Shown here: one piece after another, positions 1 through 6,650 of the stretch
Numbering within the stretch: the stretch's first letter is position 1
Layout of the letters: each line of letters starts with the position of its first letter
Origin: an uncultured Candidatus Melainabacteria bacterium
Lineage (GTDB): Bacteria; Cyanobacteriota; Vampirovibrionia; Gastranaerophilales; Gastranaerophilaceae
Assembly: GCA_934747325.1 (NCBI GenBank)
Contig: CAKVGW010000045.1
Span: 1-13,386, forward strand
DNA length: 13,386 bases
Direction: 5' to 3'
Made by a program: the position numbers and the translations under genes
The notes under the pieces: generated by a model
Databases searched by the model: none
The model's input: the letters and a program-made list of their open reading frames with translations, nothing else
Told to the model about the DNA's origin: nothing

Positions 1-153
1 ACGCGGAAGACTCGACTTCGTCTCTTTCCTCCATTTGCTTGTGTTTATATTTCTAAAATATATGTATTTTTTCACGGAAAACGTGAATTTAGTCACCTTT
101 TCCTGTACGCAAACGGAGTCCTTGCTCCATTTTACACTAGATTAGAAATATAA
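1..153 (+). other. Open frame entering from the left edge, possible 3' end of a gene
   Basis: Frame 1 is open for 50 codons from the first base of the window to a TAA at 151-153. The frame is rich in aromatic and basic residues (it ends NGVLAPFYTRLEI) and the DNA is less AT-rich than the flanks. I do not recognise the product and no start is visible. It may be the tail of a truncated gene or non-coding repeat DNA that happens to be open. A small foldback, TTCACG-GAAAA-CGTGAA, lies at 71-87 inside it, which weakens the coding reading. Confidence 0.18.
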
Positions 154-216
154 ATAGATAAATGAATATTCTTTAATAGATAATTTATTTGCGATTTATA
201 AAAAAAATTGAGCTTA

Positions 217-264
217 AAATACCTGTAGTCAACCAACTAGGTATTCAGTTGACTACAGGTATTT
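217..264 (-). terminator. 17-bp perfect inverted repeat, probable terminator of the coiled-coil gene
   Basis: AAATACCTGTAGTCAAC at 217-233 is the exact reverse complement of 248-264, with a 14-nt loop. Read on the minus strand the stem lies about 57 nt past the stop at 321 and is followed, after about ten bases, by a run of eight T (plus-strand A run near 201-208). The offset T run makes it an imperfect intrinsic terminator. It could instead be a protein-binding or mobile-element dyad. No other gene or RNA is visible between 154 and 320. Confidence 0.5.
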
Positions 265-320
265 ACTTATTAATCATTAATCAATGATAGCTATTTTTAG
301 ATATGGTACATTCATTTTTA

Positions 321-1358
321 TTAATTTTTGTAGAGTTCTCTTGTTGCAAATGTTTTCATAAAACGTTTAACTTTCTCCATGTCTAATGTTGGTAAAGTAC
401 CATTATCAATAGTGTCATTAGTTGCAGAGTGATCATTGCCATTTGGATTTTTAATTTTGTCAATTTCTGTGTTTATATTTGCTATATTTTCCTTTTGCAT
501 TGAAATATAGTTGTTGTAATACTCTATAAGTGTGTCCAAATCGTCTGAAGTTGGTGCCACCATCTTACTAATTTTAAGACTTTTATTGTTTTCAACACCA
601 TAGTGTTTACATAAATCATCTAGCAATTGCATTGCATTTTTGTATTCTTCATCATTTTTTTTTGCTTGTTGTTTTAAATCCACTATCTGATTTTGTTTAG
701 ATAAATATTCACTTTGTTTAGTTTTTACTTTTATTTCTAATTCACTTAAATATTTAGTGGCTTCTTCAATTTTCTTTGCCAAATCGCTTGCAGCATTAGG
801 TGAATTTTCATCTACTTCAAAAAGAGAACTGTCAATTCCAAAACCCTCATCACTTCCTGATATTTTATTTTGTAAAGTCTCAAGTTCACCAAGTTTTGTT
901 TTAATTTTCTCTCTTAATGCAGAAAGTTCATTTTTTAAATCATTAATATTTGTATCAGCACCAACAGCCTTGTTTTCAATAATATTATTAGCATAATCAT
1001 TTGGACATACTGAATTCCAATTTCCTTCCTCTACTTTATAATCAACAGACTGCAAGCTATATGTACCCTCATTAATGTTATGTATATATTTAGGTGTTGC
1101 TGTAACATGGAATTGCTTTCCATCTATAGTTACATTTACATAAGCTGAATTTGCATATTTTTTATCTGAAACCGTTTGAGGAAATCTAGAAGCTAATTGA
1201 TTTTGTGCTTCTGTTTTTGCTCTATCTTCAAGACTGCTATTGTTTGTTGTCGTATCACCATTACCAGCTCCTTCAACAACAGTGGGAGAATCTTGTGTTA
1301 TTGTTTTAGTTAAAAACTTTGATAAATTTAATTCTTGCAATTTCATACCACTTAACAT
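321..1358 (-). CDS. Coiled-coil protein of unknown function
   Basis: The 345-aa product is not a family I recognise. It has no signal peptide or membrane segment, so it is probably cytoplasmic. Residues 1-60 are Ser/Thr/Asn/Gln-rich and probably disordered. Residues 68-118 look like a compact beta domain (alternating pattern YVNVTIDGKQFHV). Residues 137-166, 190-245 and 270-303 are Lys/Glu-rich heptad-like helices that predict coiled coils. A low-complexity linker at 304-320 precedes a short basic C-terminal helix. The start is supported by AGAAAGG at 1367-1373 with an 8-nt spacer; the next Met (residue 5) has no better site. Asn codons are mostly AAT, unlike the neighbouring 95-aa gene, so expression is probably modest. 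It stands alone, divergent from the next gene. Confidence 0.8.
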   Translation of the reverse strand: MLSGMKLQELNLSKFLTKTITQDSPTVVEGAGNGDTTTNNSSLEDRAKTEAQNQLASRFPQTVSDKKYANSAYVNVTIDGKQFHVTATPKYIHNINEGTYSLQSVDYKVEEGNWNSVCPNDYANNIIENKAVGADTNINDLKNELSALREKIKTKLGELETLQNKISGSDEGFGIDSSLFEVDENSPNAASDLAKKIEEATKYLSELEIKVKTKQSEYLSKQNQIVDLKQQAKKNDEEYKNAMQLLDDLCKHYGVENNKSLKISKMVAPTSDDLDTLIEYYNNYISMQKENIANINTEIDKIKNPNGNDHSATNDTIDNGTLPTLDMEKVKRFMKTFATRELYKN

Positions 1359-1513
1359 GTTAATTTCCTTTCTTTTTGTATTTATTTTATTGTACTTACA
1401 CTTTGTATTACGGCATATTTTTGAAAAACTTTAAAATTATAATTTATATTGTTACAAATATTTACAAAAAACCGTATGTCTTATTGGACCATTGCCATCA
1501 GACACTACCGACA

Positions 1514-1534
1514 TCCCTCTTTGGGGGAGAGGGA
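1514..1534. repeat. Small foldback beside repeat copy A
   Basis: TCCCTCT (1514-1520) and AGAGGGA (1528-1534) form a perfect 7-bp hairpin with a G-rich loop. The TTGGGGGAG word in it also occurs next to the second foldback module at 3252-3260, so it seems to belong to the same modular repeat family. Confidence 0.6.
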
Positions 1535-1544
1535 AAACAAAACC

Positions 1545-1609
1545 CACCCGCATCCGTAAGGCTCGGCATTGCCCCGCCAACGGCTGCAACCTCCCTATCT
1601 ATGGCGGTT
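1545..1609. repeat. Dispersed structured repeat, copy A
   Basis: This 65-bp GC-rich segment in an AT-rich intergenic region aligns without gaps to 3150-3214, with 53 identities and 12 differences. It contains three small hairpins: CC-GTAA-GG (1554-1561), GGC-ATT-GCC (1565-1573) and GCC-AAC-GGC (1576-1584). A further TTGC-TAAC-GCAA foldback follows at 1608-1619. One base pair in each of the first three hairpins is replaced by a different pair in copy B. It lies between two divergent genes. The rest of 1359-1805 is AT-rich leader DNA with no gene that I can support. Confidence 0.8.
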
Positions 1610-1767
1610 GCTAACGCAAAGTGTGCTAAAAATCTTTAAAACCTCTTATTCTCTCATTACCCTATTCCTTTTAACAATTATTAAGAAATTCCCATTTTTT
1701 TAAACTTAACTTTACAAAACTTCACAAAACGCGTCAAAAAAGGCAATTTTTAAAAAGTTAAATACTT

Positions 1768-1797
1768 TATATATACATAAGAGATAACCAAGGAGAG
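1768..1797 (+). promoter_or_regulatory. Candidate -10 region and strong ribosome binding site
   Basis: A TATATA-type -10 (within 1768-1775) is followed about 15-20 nt later by AGGAGAG at 1791-1797, eight bases before the ATG at 1806. The word TATATACAT (1770-1778) recurs before ppdK at 3856-3864. No convincing -35 is visible. The ribosome site is close to ideal and fits strong translation of the 95-aa gene. Confidence 0.4.
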
Positions 1798-1805
1798 TAA
1801 ACAAG

Positions 1806-2093
1806 ATGTTATTCACAACAGAAACAATTTCAAACAAAGAAATCGAATCTATCAACAACTTCTTCAATGAATTTGAATCTGTTGAAACTGTTTCAGTTGA
1901 AGAAGCAAAACAAGAAACAACTGTTACAAAATACATCAACTCTTTAGTTACTTCTTGCTACCAAAAATCTGTTGACGAAATCGCTAACACAAAAGTTGGA
2001 AACAAAGTTGTTAGAAAAAGAAACCTTCAACAAGTTATGAGAGAATCTTTCTTCTACGGCGCTAACAGATTTGGTAATAACTTCATCGCCTAA
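1806..2093 (+). CDS. Small, probably highly expressed protein of unknown function
   Basis: The 95-aa product matches no family I recognise. The first 40 residues are acidic and helical (SVEEAKQET), a cysteine lies at about residue 52, and the C-terminal third is basic and amphipathic (VVRKRN, then RESFFYGANRF). It has no signal peptide or membrane span. Codon choice suggests high expression: 9 of 11 Asn codons are AAC and most Ile and Phe codons end in C, as in ppdK but unlike the other unknown genes here. It has a near-ideal Shine-Dalgarno site, its own intrinsic terminator at 2315-2337 and a long G-free 3' region. It is monocistronic. The charge split suggests binding to a nucleic acid or protein partner, but that is only a guess. 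Confidence 0.85.
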   Translation: MLFTTETISNKEIESINNFFNEFESVETVSVEEAKQETTVTKYINSLVTSCYQKSVDEIANTKVGNKVVRKRNLQQVMRESFFYGANRFGNNFIA

Positions 2094-2142
2094 GTGCCAC
2101 GCACGTAGACATTTGGTCGGTTGACATAAGTAAAACTACAAG

Positions 2143-2309
2143 ATAACCAACTTTTCAACCATTCAACCATTCCACTTTTCAACTAATTTAAAATTTCTTC
2201 TAAACTCCTCAACTTCTAAACTTATAAACTTCCATTCACTCCTCCCTACAAAAACAAAAAATAATAAAACTAAAAACACTCTCTTATATAATCTTACATC
2301 TTACAAAAA
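2143..2309 (+). other. 167-nt G-free 3' region, possible Rho-type or unstructured UTR
   Basis: The plus strand has no G from 2143 to 2309 but has 44 C. The first part contains short repeats of CAACCATT-type words (2157-2186). Such a strand cannot form GC or GU pairs internally, so the transcript would be single-stranded between the stop codon and the terminator hairpin. High C with no G is the known signature of Rho loading regions. Whether Rho acts here is inference. Confidence 0.5.
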
Positions 2310-2314
2310 GTCTT

Positions 2315-2337
2315 AGCCCCATTTGGGGCTTTTTTTT
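2315..2337 (+). terminator. Intrinsic terminator of the 95-aa gene
   Basis: AGCCCC (2315-2320), loop ATTT, GGGGCT (2325-2330), then seven T (2331-2337). It lies between converging genes. Read on the minus strand the same stem is followed by AAGAC and five T, so it may also stop transcription of the ABC ATPase gene. Confidence 0.85.
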
Positions 2338-2356
2338 GGAAACAGACATAATAATC

Positions 2357-3085
2357 TTATGTTTCTCGATTTCTTATTTTCATCCATTCTTTTTTCGGTA
2401 AATCTGAAACAATATTTCCATCCTTAAAACGAATTACTCTTGAACAATATTCTGCAATATCAGGTTCATGTGTTACCAAAACTATTGTTTTACCTTCTTT
2501 ATCACCAAAACCTTGATTTAGGCGTACAAAAAATTCCATAACCTCAATACTGGTTTTAGTATCTAAATTACCCGTCGGTTCATCCGCTAAAATCAAAGGC
2601 GCATCATTTACCAACGCTCTTGCAATCGCAACACGTTGTTGTTGACCACCTGACATTTGATTCGGCATGTGAGTTTCACGATTTTTCAAACCAACAATCT
2701 CTAAAGCCTCTTTTGCTCGTCTATGACGCTCTTCCTCAGGAATACCTTTATAAATCATCGGTAATTCAACATTCTCTAACGCAGATGTTCTTGATATCAA
2801 ATTAAAGCCTTGGAATACAAAACCAATTTTTTGATTTCGAATTTCAGATAACTCTTCCTGATTAAGTGAAAACACATCAACTCCATCAAGATAATAGCTT
2901 CCGCTTGTTGGTCTATCTAGCGTGCCTAGAGTATTCATACAAGTTGATTTACCTGAACCGGATGTTCCCATAATTGCTACAAACTCACCTTTTTCCACAG
3001 AAAAAGATACGCCGTTTAGGGCATTAAAACAATCATCGCCTGTTTTGTAAGTTTTTACAATATTGTTGATTTCTATAAGTGCCAT
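2357..3085 (-). CDS. ABC transporter ATP-binding protein, MacB/LolD type
   Basis: A 242-aa ATPase subunit that would sit on the inner face of the membrane and power a permease. All nucleotide-binding motifs are present: Walker A GTSGSGKST (40-48, Lys46), Q-loop Gln92, signature MSGGQ (144-148), Walker B LILADE (164-169, catalytic Glu169), D-loop GNLD (172-175) and switch His206. The VFQGFNLI stretch and overall length fit the MacB/LolD/FtsE group, which exports lipoproteins, peptides or drugs through FtsX-like permeases. No permease or adaptor gene is adjacent, so the partner and substrate are unknown. No Shine-Dalgarno precedes the ATG; a TAAAAT box ends 6 nt upstream, suggesting a leaderless mRNA. 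Confidence 0.92.
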   Translation of the reverse strand: MALIEINNIVKTYKTGDDCFNALNGVSFSVEKGEFVAIMGTSGSGKSTCMNTLGTLDRPTSGSYYLDGVDVFSLNQEELSEIRNQKIGFVFQGFNLISRTSALENVELPMIYKGIPEEERHRRAKEALEIVGLKNRETHMPNQMSGGQQQRVAIARALVNDAPLILADEPTGNLDTKTSIEVMEFFVRLNQGFGDKEGKTIVLVTHEPDIAEYCSRVIRFKDGNIVSDLPKKEWMKIRNRET

Positions 3086-3091
3086 AGAAAT

Positions 3092-3097
3092 ATTTTA
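3092..3097 (-). promoter_or_regulatory. Candidate -10 box of the ABC ATPase gene
   Basis: TAAAAT on the minus strand is separated by only six bases from the start codon at 3085. With usual -10 spacing the transcript would begin at or next to the ATG. No -35 match is seen, so this is tentative. Confidence 0.35.
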
Positions 3098-3149
3098 CAA
3101 TAAAATTGGAGCGAGGTGTTAATTAAATATCACATACAACTTAAACCCC

Positions 3150-3214
3150 CACCCGCATCTGTAAAGCTCAGCATAGCTTCGCTAACAGCCGCGACCTCCC
3201 TATCCATGGAGGTT
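3150..3214. repeat. Dispersed structured repeat, copy B
   Basis: Homologous to 1545-1609 at 53 of 65 positions. Its three hairpins read CT-GTAA-AG (3159-3166), AGC-ATA-GCT (3170-3178) and GCT-AAC-AGC (3181-3189), so pairing is kept although bases differ from copy A. Near the right end ACCTCC (3194-3199) and GGAGGT (3208-3213) form a further foldback, which carries a mismatch in copy A. Eight of the 12 differences are GC in copy A and AT in copy B. Confidence 0.8.
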
Positions 3215-3251
3215 AAAAAGTAGTTTGCTTTTACCAAACGATAATACCACC

Positions 3252-3398
3252 TTGGGGGAGCGGATTTTCGGGAGGGCGATGTCGAGCGTAAGCGAGCAAG
3301 CCCGTAAGAGCTAATAACATGGAAATAACAAGAAAAATCCGTAAGGATTTGTTGTTATTGGAATGTTATGCTCGCCCGAACAATCCAAGACAGGGTGC
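3252..3398. repeat. Foldback repeat module, relative of repeat C
   Basis: Nested inverted repeats are visible: GGATTTTCGGG (3262-3272) with CCCGAACAATCC (3375-3386); ATAACAT (3314-3320) with ATGTTAT (3363-3369); and an inner hairpin in which AATAACAA (3324-3331) pairs with TTGTTATT (3352-3359) and AAATCC (3335-3340) pairs with GGATTT (3345-3350) around a GTAA loop. The outer words GATTTTCGG and CAATCCAAGACAGGGT recur with few changes in the element at 12380-12504. The segment 3086-3453 contains no gene I can support. Confidence 0.7.
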
Positions 3399-3453
3399 CG
3401 AAGGCAGGAGAGGTTTTATCAACTTAATTGTGCAAATAATTTTGCGCTAAAAA

Positions 3454-3753
3454 CTATTTCTTATAAATCTCTTTAGACGCATTTTTTGCCAAATACTCAT
3501 TTATACCCTTAACAAAATCAAAATGACCAAGCACAGTTTCTTTCATTGCCATTTCTTTCAATTTTGCAGGATCTTTTACTTGATAAGCAGTAGCCAACCC
3601 GGATATAGTTTCCATCACTGCATTTTGTTTATTAACTCTATCACCAAGTTGTTTAATTTCTTCCTTATGTTCAGCAATTGCTTTTACACCTTTTTTTAAA
3701 CCTTTAAATGCAGGAGCTTGAACTTGAGTTTCTATAGGATTGATTGATGACAT
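3454..3753 (-). CDS. Small helical protein with N-terminal PAFKG motif
   Basis: A 99-aa protein of unknown function. Residues 1-18 are an extended Pro/Gln-containing stretch ending in PAFKG. The remainder is predominantly helical and Lys-rich (KKGVKAIAEHKEEIKQ, then KEMAMKETVLGHF). It has no signal peptide or membrane span. A GAGGT element six bases before the ATG at 3753 supports the start. The IET...Q...FK pattern is shared with the partial protein at the right edge of the window. Similar short FKG-like tags occur, to my recollection, in many Gastranaerophilales proteins; that link is not checked. It is transcribed away from ppdK, with a 190-bp divergent intergenic region between them. Confidence 0.75.
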   Translation of the reverse strand: MSSINPIETQVQAPAFKGLKKGVKAIAEHKEEIKQLGDRVNKQNAVMETISGLATAYQVKDPAKLKEMAMKETVLGHFDFVKGINEYLAKNASKEIYKK

Positions 3754-3852
3754 ATTATGACCTCACACTTTATTACGCTACATTTTTATTAAAACAACTC
3801 AAATTCAAAAATTGCTAAAAAATCACATCACACGATACAAAACTTAACATTT

Positions 3853-3940
3853 TAATATATACATCATGCTTTCTTCATGTTACGCTTATATTACTGAAAA
3901 AGAATTAAAAAAAGAGCGTATTACTTATTTAAAAAAGGAG
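3853..3940 (+). promoter_or_regulatory. ppdK leader: candidate -10 and ribosome binding site
   Basis: A TAATATATACAT stretch (3853-3864) resembles the -10 zone of the 95-aa gene. AAGGAG ending at 3940 lies six bases before the ATG at 3947 and fixes the start of ppdK. No clear -35 is visible. An in-frame ATG at 3866 falls close to the expected transcription start but has no ribosome site. Confidence 0.4.
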
Positions 3941-3946
3941 AAACTA

Positions 3947-6592
3947 ATGACTCAAAAAAGAGTATGGCTGTTCCGTGAAGGTAATGCAGATATGCGCAAC
4001 CTATTAGGCGGCAAAGGTGCTAACCTAGCTGAAATGACAAATTTAGGTTTACCAGTTCCACCGGGACTTACTATCACAACTGAAACTTGTATGGATTACA
4101 TTAATAATGGTAATAAAATGCCTGAAGGTCTTATGGATGAAGTTAAAAAGGCTTTGGCAGATGTTGAAACTCAAACAGGCAAGAAGTTTGGTGATACACA
4201 AAAACCTCTTTTAGTTTCAGTTCGTTCAGGTGCAAGAGTTTCTATGCCTGGTATGATGGAAACTATTTTGAACTTAGGTTTAAACGATGAAACTGTAGAA
4301 GCTATGATTAAATTAACTAACAATCCTAGATTCTGCTACGATTCATATAGAAGATTTTTGACAATGTTCGGTTCTGTTGCTTGGGAAATGGACAGACAAA
4401 AATATTTTGAATCAGAAGTTGAAAAAGTTAAGGAAAGAGAAGGCGTTAAGTCTGATACAGAAATTTCTGCTGAAGGCTGGAAATCTCTTATTCCTGTTTA
4501 TAAAAACGTTATCAAAGAAGTTACAGGCAAGGATTTCCCTCAAGATCCATACGTACAACTTCAAGAAGCCATTGAAGCTGTATTCCGTTCTTGGAACATT
4601 CCTCGTGCAGTAGCTTACAGAAACATGAACAAAATCGACCACAACTTCGGTACTGCTGTTAACGTTCAAACAATGGTATTCGGTAACATGGGCGATGATT
4701 GCGCAACAGGTGTTTCATTTACTCGTAACCCTGCAACAGGCGAAAACAAATTCTACGGCGAATACTTGACAAACGCTCAAGGTGAAGACGTTGTAGCAGG
4801 TATCAGAACTCCAAAACCTATTTGCGAATTGGAAACAGAAATGCCTGACTTGTACAAACAATACGTTGATATCGCTAAAAAACTTGAACTTGGTTACAAA
4901 GATGTTCAAGATATGGAATTCACAATCGAAAAAGGTAAATTATACATCCTTCAAACTCGTAACGGTAAAAGAACAGCCGCTGCAGCTGTAAAAATTGCCG
5001 TTGATATGTGCAAAGAAGGCATTATCTCTAAAGAACGTGCTATTCAATTGGTTGACCCTTATTCAGTAAACCAAATCTTGCTTCCTTGCTTTGACGCTAA
5101 AGCTATGGAAGAAGCAACTAAGATTGCTCACGGTGTAAACGCATCTCCTGGTGCAGCTGTTGGTAAAATCGTATTTGATACGGAAGAAGCTGCTCAAAGA
5201 GGTGAAGCAGGTGAAAAAGTTATCTTAGTTCGTGTAGAAACTTGCCCTGACGATATCCACGGTATGGCTGTTGCTCAAGGTGTTTTAACACTAAGAGGCG
5301 GCGCTACTTCTCACGCAGCTGTAGTTGCAAAAGGTATGGGTAAACCTTGCGTTTCTGGTTGTGAAGATATGAAAATTGACCTTGCAAAAGAAACTTTAAC
5401 AGGTGCTGACGGTACTGTTTACCACAAAGACGAAGTAATTTCTCTTGACGGCGGAAAAGGTATTGTTATGGCAGGTGCTGTTAAATTAGTTGATGCTAAG
5501 ATTGATGATAACTGGAATACATTCTTCAACTGGGTTGATGAAATCAGAGAAATCCACGTAGAAGCTAACGCTGATACTCCAAAAGACATCGAAAACGCTT
5601 TGAAATTCGGTGCTGAAGGTGTTGGTCTTTGCAGAACAGAACACATGTTCATGGATCCTGACAGACTTCCTTGGGTTCAAAAGATGATTATTGCAGGAAC
5701 TCCTGAAGCTAGACGTGAAGCTTTAGACAAATTATTGCCAATGCAATATTCTGACTTCTATGCTATGTTCAAAGCTATCGGTGACAAGCCAATGACAGTA
5801 AGACTTCTTGACCCACCTCTTCACGAATTCTTACCTTCTAAGGAAGAATTGATTAAAGAAGTTGCTACTCTTAAAGCCTTAAATCAAGACGCAACTGAAA
5901 AAGAAGAACTTCTTCACATTGTTGAAGGTCTTTCAGAATCAAACCCTATGATGGGTCTAAGAGGTTGCAGACTTGGTTTAACTTATCCTGAAATTAACGA
6001 AATGCAAGTAAGAGCTATTTTTGAAGCTGCTTGTGACGTTAAAAAAGAAGGTGTTGACGTTAAGCCTTGGGTTATGATTCCTCTAATCGGTCACGTAAAC
6101 GAATTAAGAGTAGCAAAAGAAATCTTGGAAAAAGTTGCTGAAATCGTAATGCTAGAAAAAGGCATTAAGGTTGAATACAAATTTGGTACAATGATTGAAA
6201 TTCCTCGTGCAGCACTTACAGCTGATGAAATTGCTGAATACGCAGAATTCTTCTCATTCGGTACAAACGACTTGACTCAAATGACATTCGGCTACTCAAG
6301 AGATGACGCAGAAGGAAAATTCTTAAACAGATATGTTGATCAAAAAATCCTTCCAGCTAATCCGTTTGCAACATTAGACCAAAAAGGCGTTGGACAATTA
6401 ATCGAAATGTCTATGAAATTAGGACATAAGGTTAATTCTAAACTTGTTGGCGGTGTTTGTGGTGAACACGGTGGCGATCCTGATTCAGTTAAATTCTGTC
6501 ACAGAATCGGCTTGAACTACGTTTCTTGCTCACCATTCAGAATTCCACAAGCTAAATTAGCTGCAGCTCAAGCTGTTGTTGAAAGCAAGTAA
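3947..6592 (+). CDS. ppdK: Pyruvate, phosphate dikinase
   Basis: An 881-aa cytoplasmic enzyme that interconverts pyruvate, ATP and phosphate with phosphoenolpyruvate, AMP and pyrophosphate. In anaerobes it commonly serves glycolysis or PEP supply in place of pyruvate kinase. Domains in order: ATP-grasp nucleotide-binding region (about 1-340, with LGGKGANLAEM near the start), swivelling phosphohistidine domain (about 380-520, GGATSHAAVVAKG with catalytic His456) and PEP/pyruvate TIM barrel (about 530-881, with MTVRLLDPPLHEF, SFGTNDLTQMTFGYSRDD and catalytic Cys838 in GGVCGEHGG). Length is normal for the family (about 874-890 aa). The start at 3947 has a strong ribosome site; an in-frame ATG at 3866 would add 27 residues absent from the family. 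C-ending Asn, Phe and Ile codons imply high expression. It is monocistronic and ends at a terminator. Confidence 0.97.
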   Translation: MTQKRVWLFREGNADMRNLLGGKGANLAEMTNLGLPVPPGLTITTETCMDYINNGNKMPEGLMDEVKKALADVETQTGKKFGDTQKPLLVSVRSGARVSMPGMMETILNLGLNDETVEAMIKLTNNPRFCYDSYRRFLTMFGSVAWEMDRQKYFESEVEKVKEREGVKSDTEISAEGWKSLIPVYKNVIKEVTGKDFPQDPYVQLQEAIEAVFRSWNIPRAVAYRNMNKIDHNFGTAVNVQTMVFGNMGDDCATGVSFTRNPATGENKFYGEYLTNAQGEDVVAGIRTPKPICELETEMPDLYKQYVDIAKKLELGYKDVQDMEFTIEKGKLYILQTRNGKRTAAAAVKIAVDMCKEGIISKERAIQLVDPYSVNQILLPCFDAKAMEEATKIAHGVNASPGAAVGKIVFDTEEAAQRGEAGEKVILVRVETCPDDIHGMAVAQGVLTLRGGATSHAAVVAKGMGKPCVSGCEDMKIDLAKETLTGADGTVYHKDEVISLDGGKGIVMAGAVKLVDAKIDDNWNTFFNWVDEIREIHVEANADTPKDIENALKFGAEGVGLCRTEHMFMDPDRLPWVQKMIIAGTPEARREALDKLLPMQYSDFYAMFKAIGDKPMTVRLLDPPLHEFLPSKEELIKEVATLKALNQDATEKEELLHIVEGLSESNPMMGLRGCRLGLTYPEINEMQVRAIFEAACDVKKEGVDVKPWVMIPLIGHVNELRVAKEILEKVAEIVMLEKGIKVEYKFGTMIEIPRAALTADEIAEYAEFFSFGTNDLTQMTFGYSRDDAEGKFLNRYVDQKILPANPFATLDQKGVGQLIEMSMKLGHKVNSKLVGGVCGEHGGDPDSVKFCHRIGLNYVSCSPFRIPQAKLAAAQAVVESK

Positions 6593-6610
6593 GAATTTAA
6601 TTTATTCTTT

Positions 6611-6640
6611 AAAAAGGCGTGCCGTCGGCACGCCTTTTTT
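6611..6640. terminator. Bidirectional intrinsic terminator
   Basis: AAAAAGGCGTGCC (6611-6623) pairs perfectly with GGCACGCCTTTTT (6627-6639), giving a GC-rich core flanked by A and T runs. Both strands therefore present a stem followed by U. It separates converging ppdK and the ferritin-like gene and can serve both. Confidence 0.93.
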
Positions 6641-6650
6641 CTACCCAAAA

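Noticed and set aside
1..33. Minus-strand ATG at 33 with an open frame leaving the left edge (MEERDEVESSA)
   Set aside because: Only 11 codons visible and no ribosome site; only a weak TATAAA lies upstream.
1376..1639. Open frame through the structured repeat copy A on the plus strand
   Set aside because: It crosses the leader and the repeat, has no ribosome site, and the repeat's differences from copy B follow hairpins, not codons.
3132..3205. Minus-strand 25-codon frame inside copy B (begins MDREVAAV), with a similar frame in copy A
   Set aside because: Copy A lacks the ATG, and about half of the differences between copies change amino acids, which does not fit a conserved peptide.
3252..3398. 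CRISPR array or tRNA/structured RNA gene in the repeat-rich region
   Set aside because: There are no regularly spaced identical repeats and no cloverleaf; the pattern is nested inverted repeats shared with 12380-12504.
3866..3946. 27-residue N-terminal extension as the main ppdK start
   Set aside because: Absent from the family; the internal ATG has a strong ribosome site with ideal spacing.
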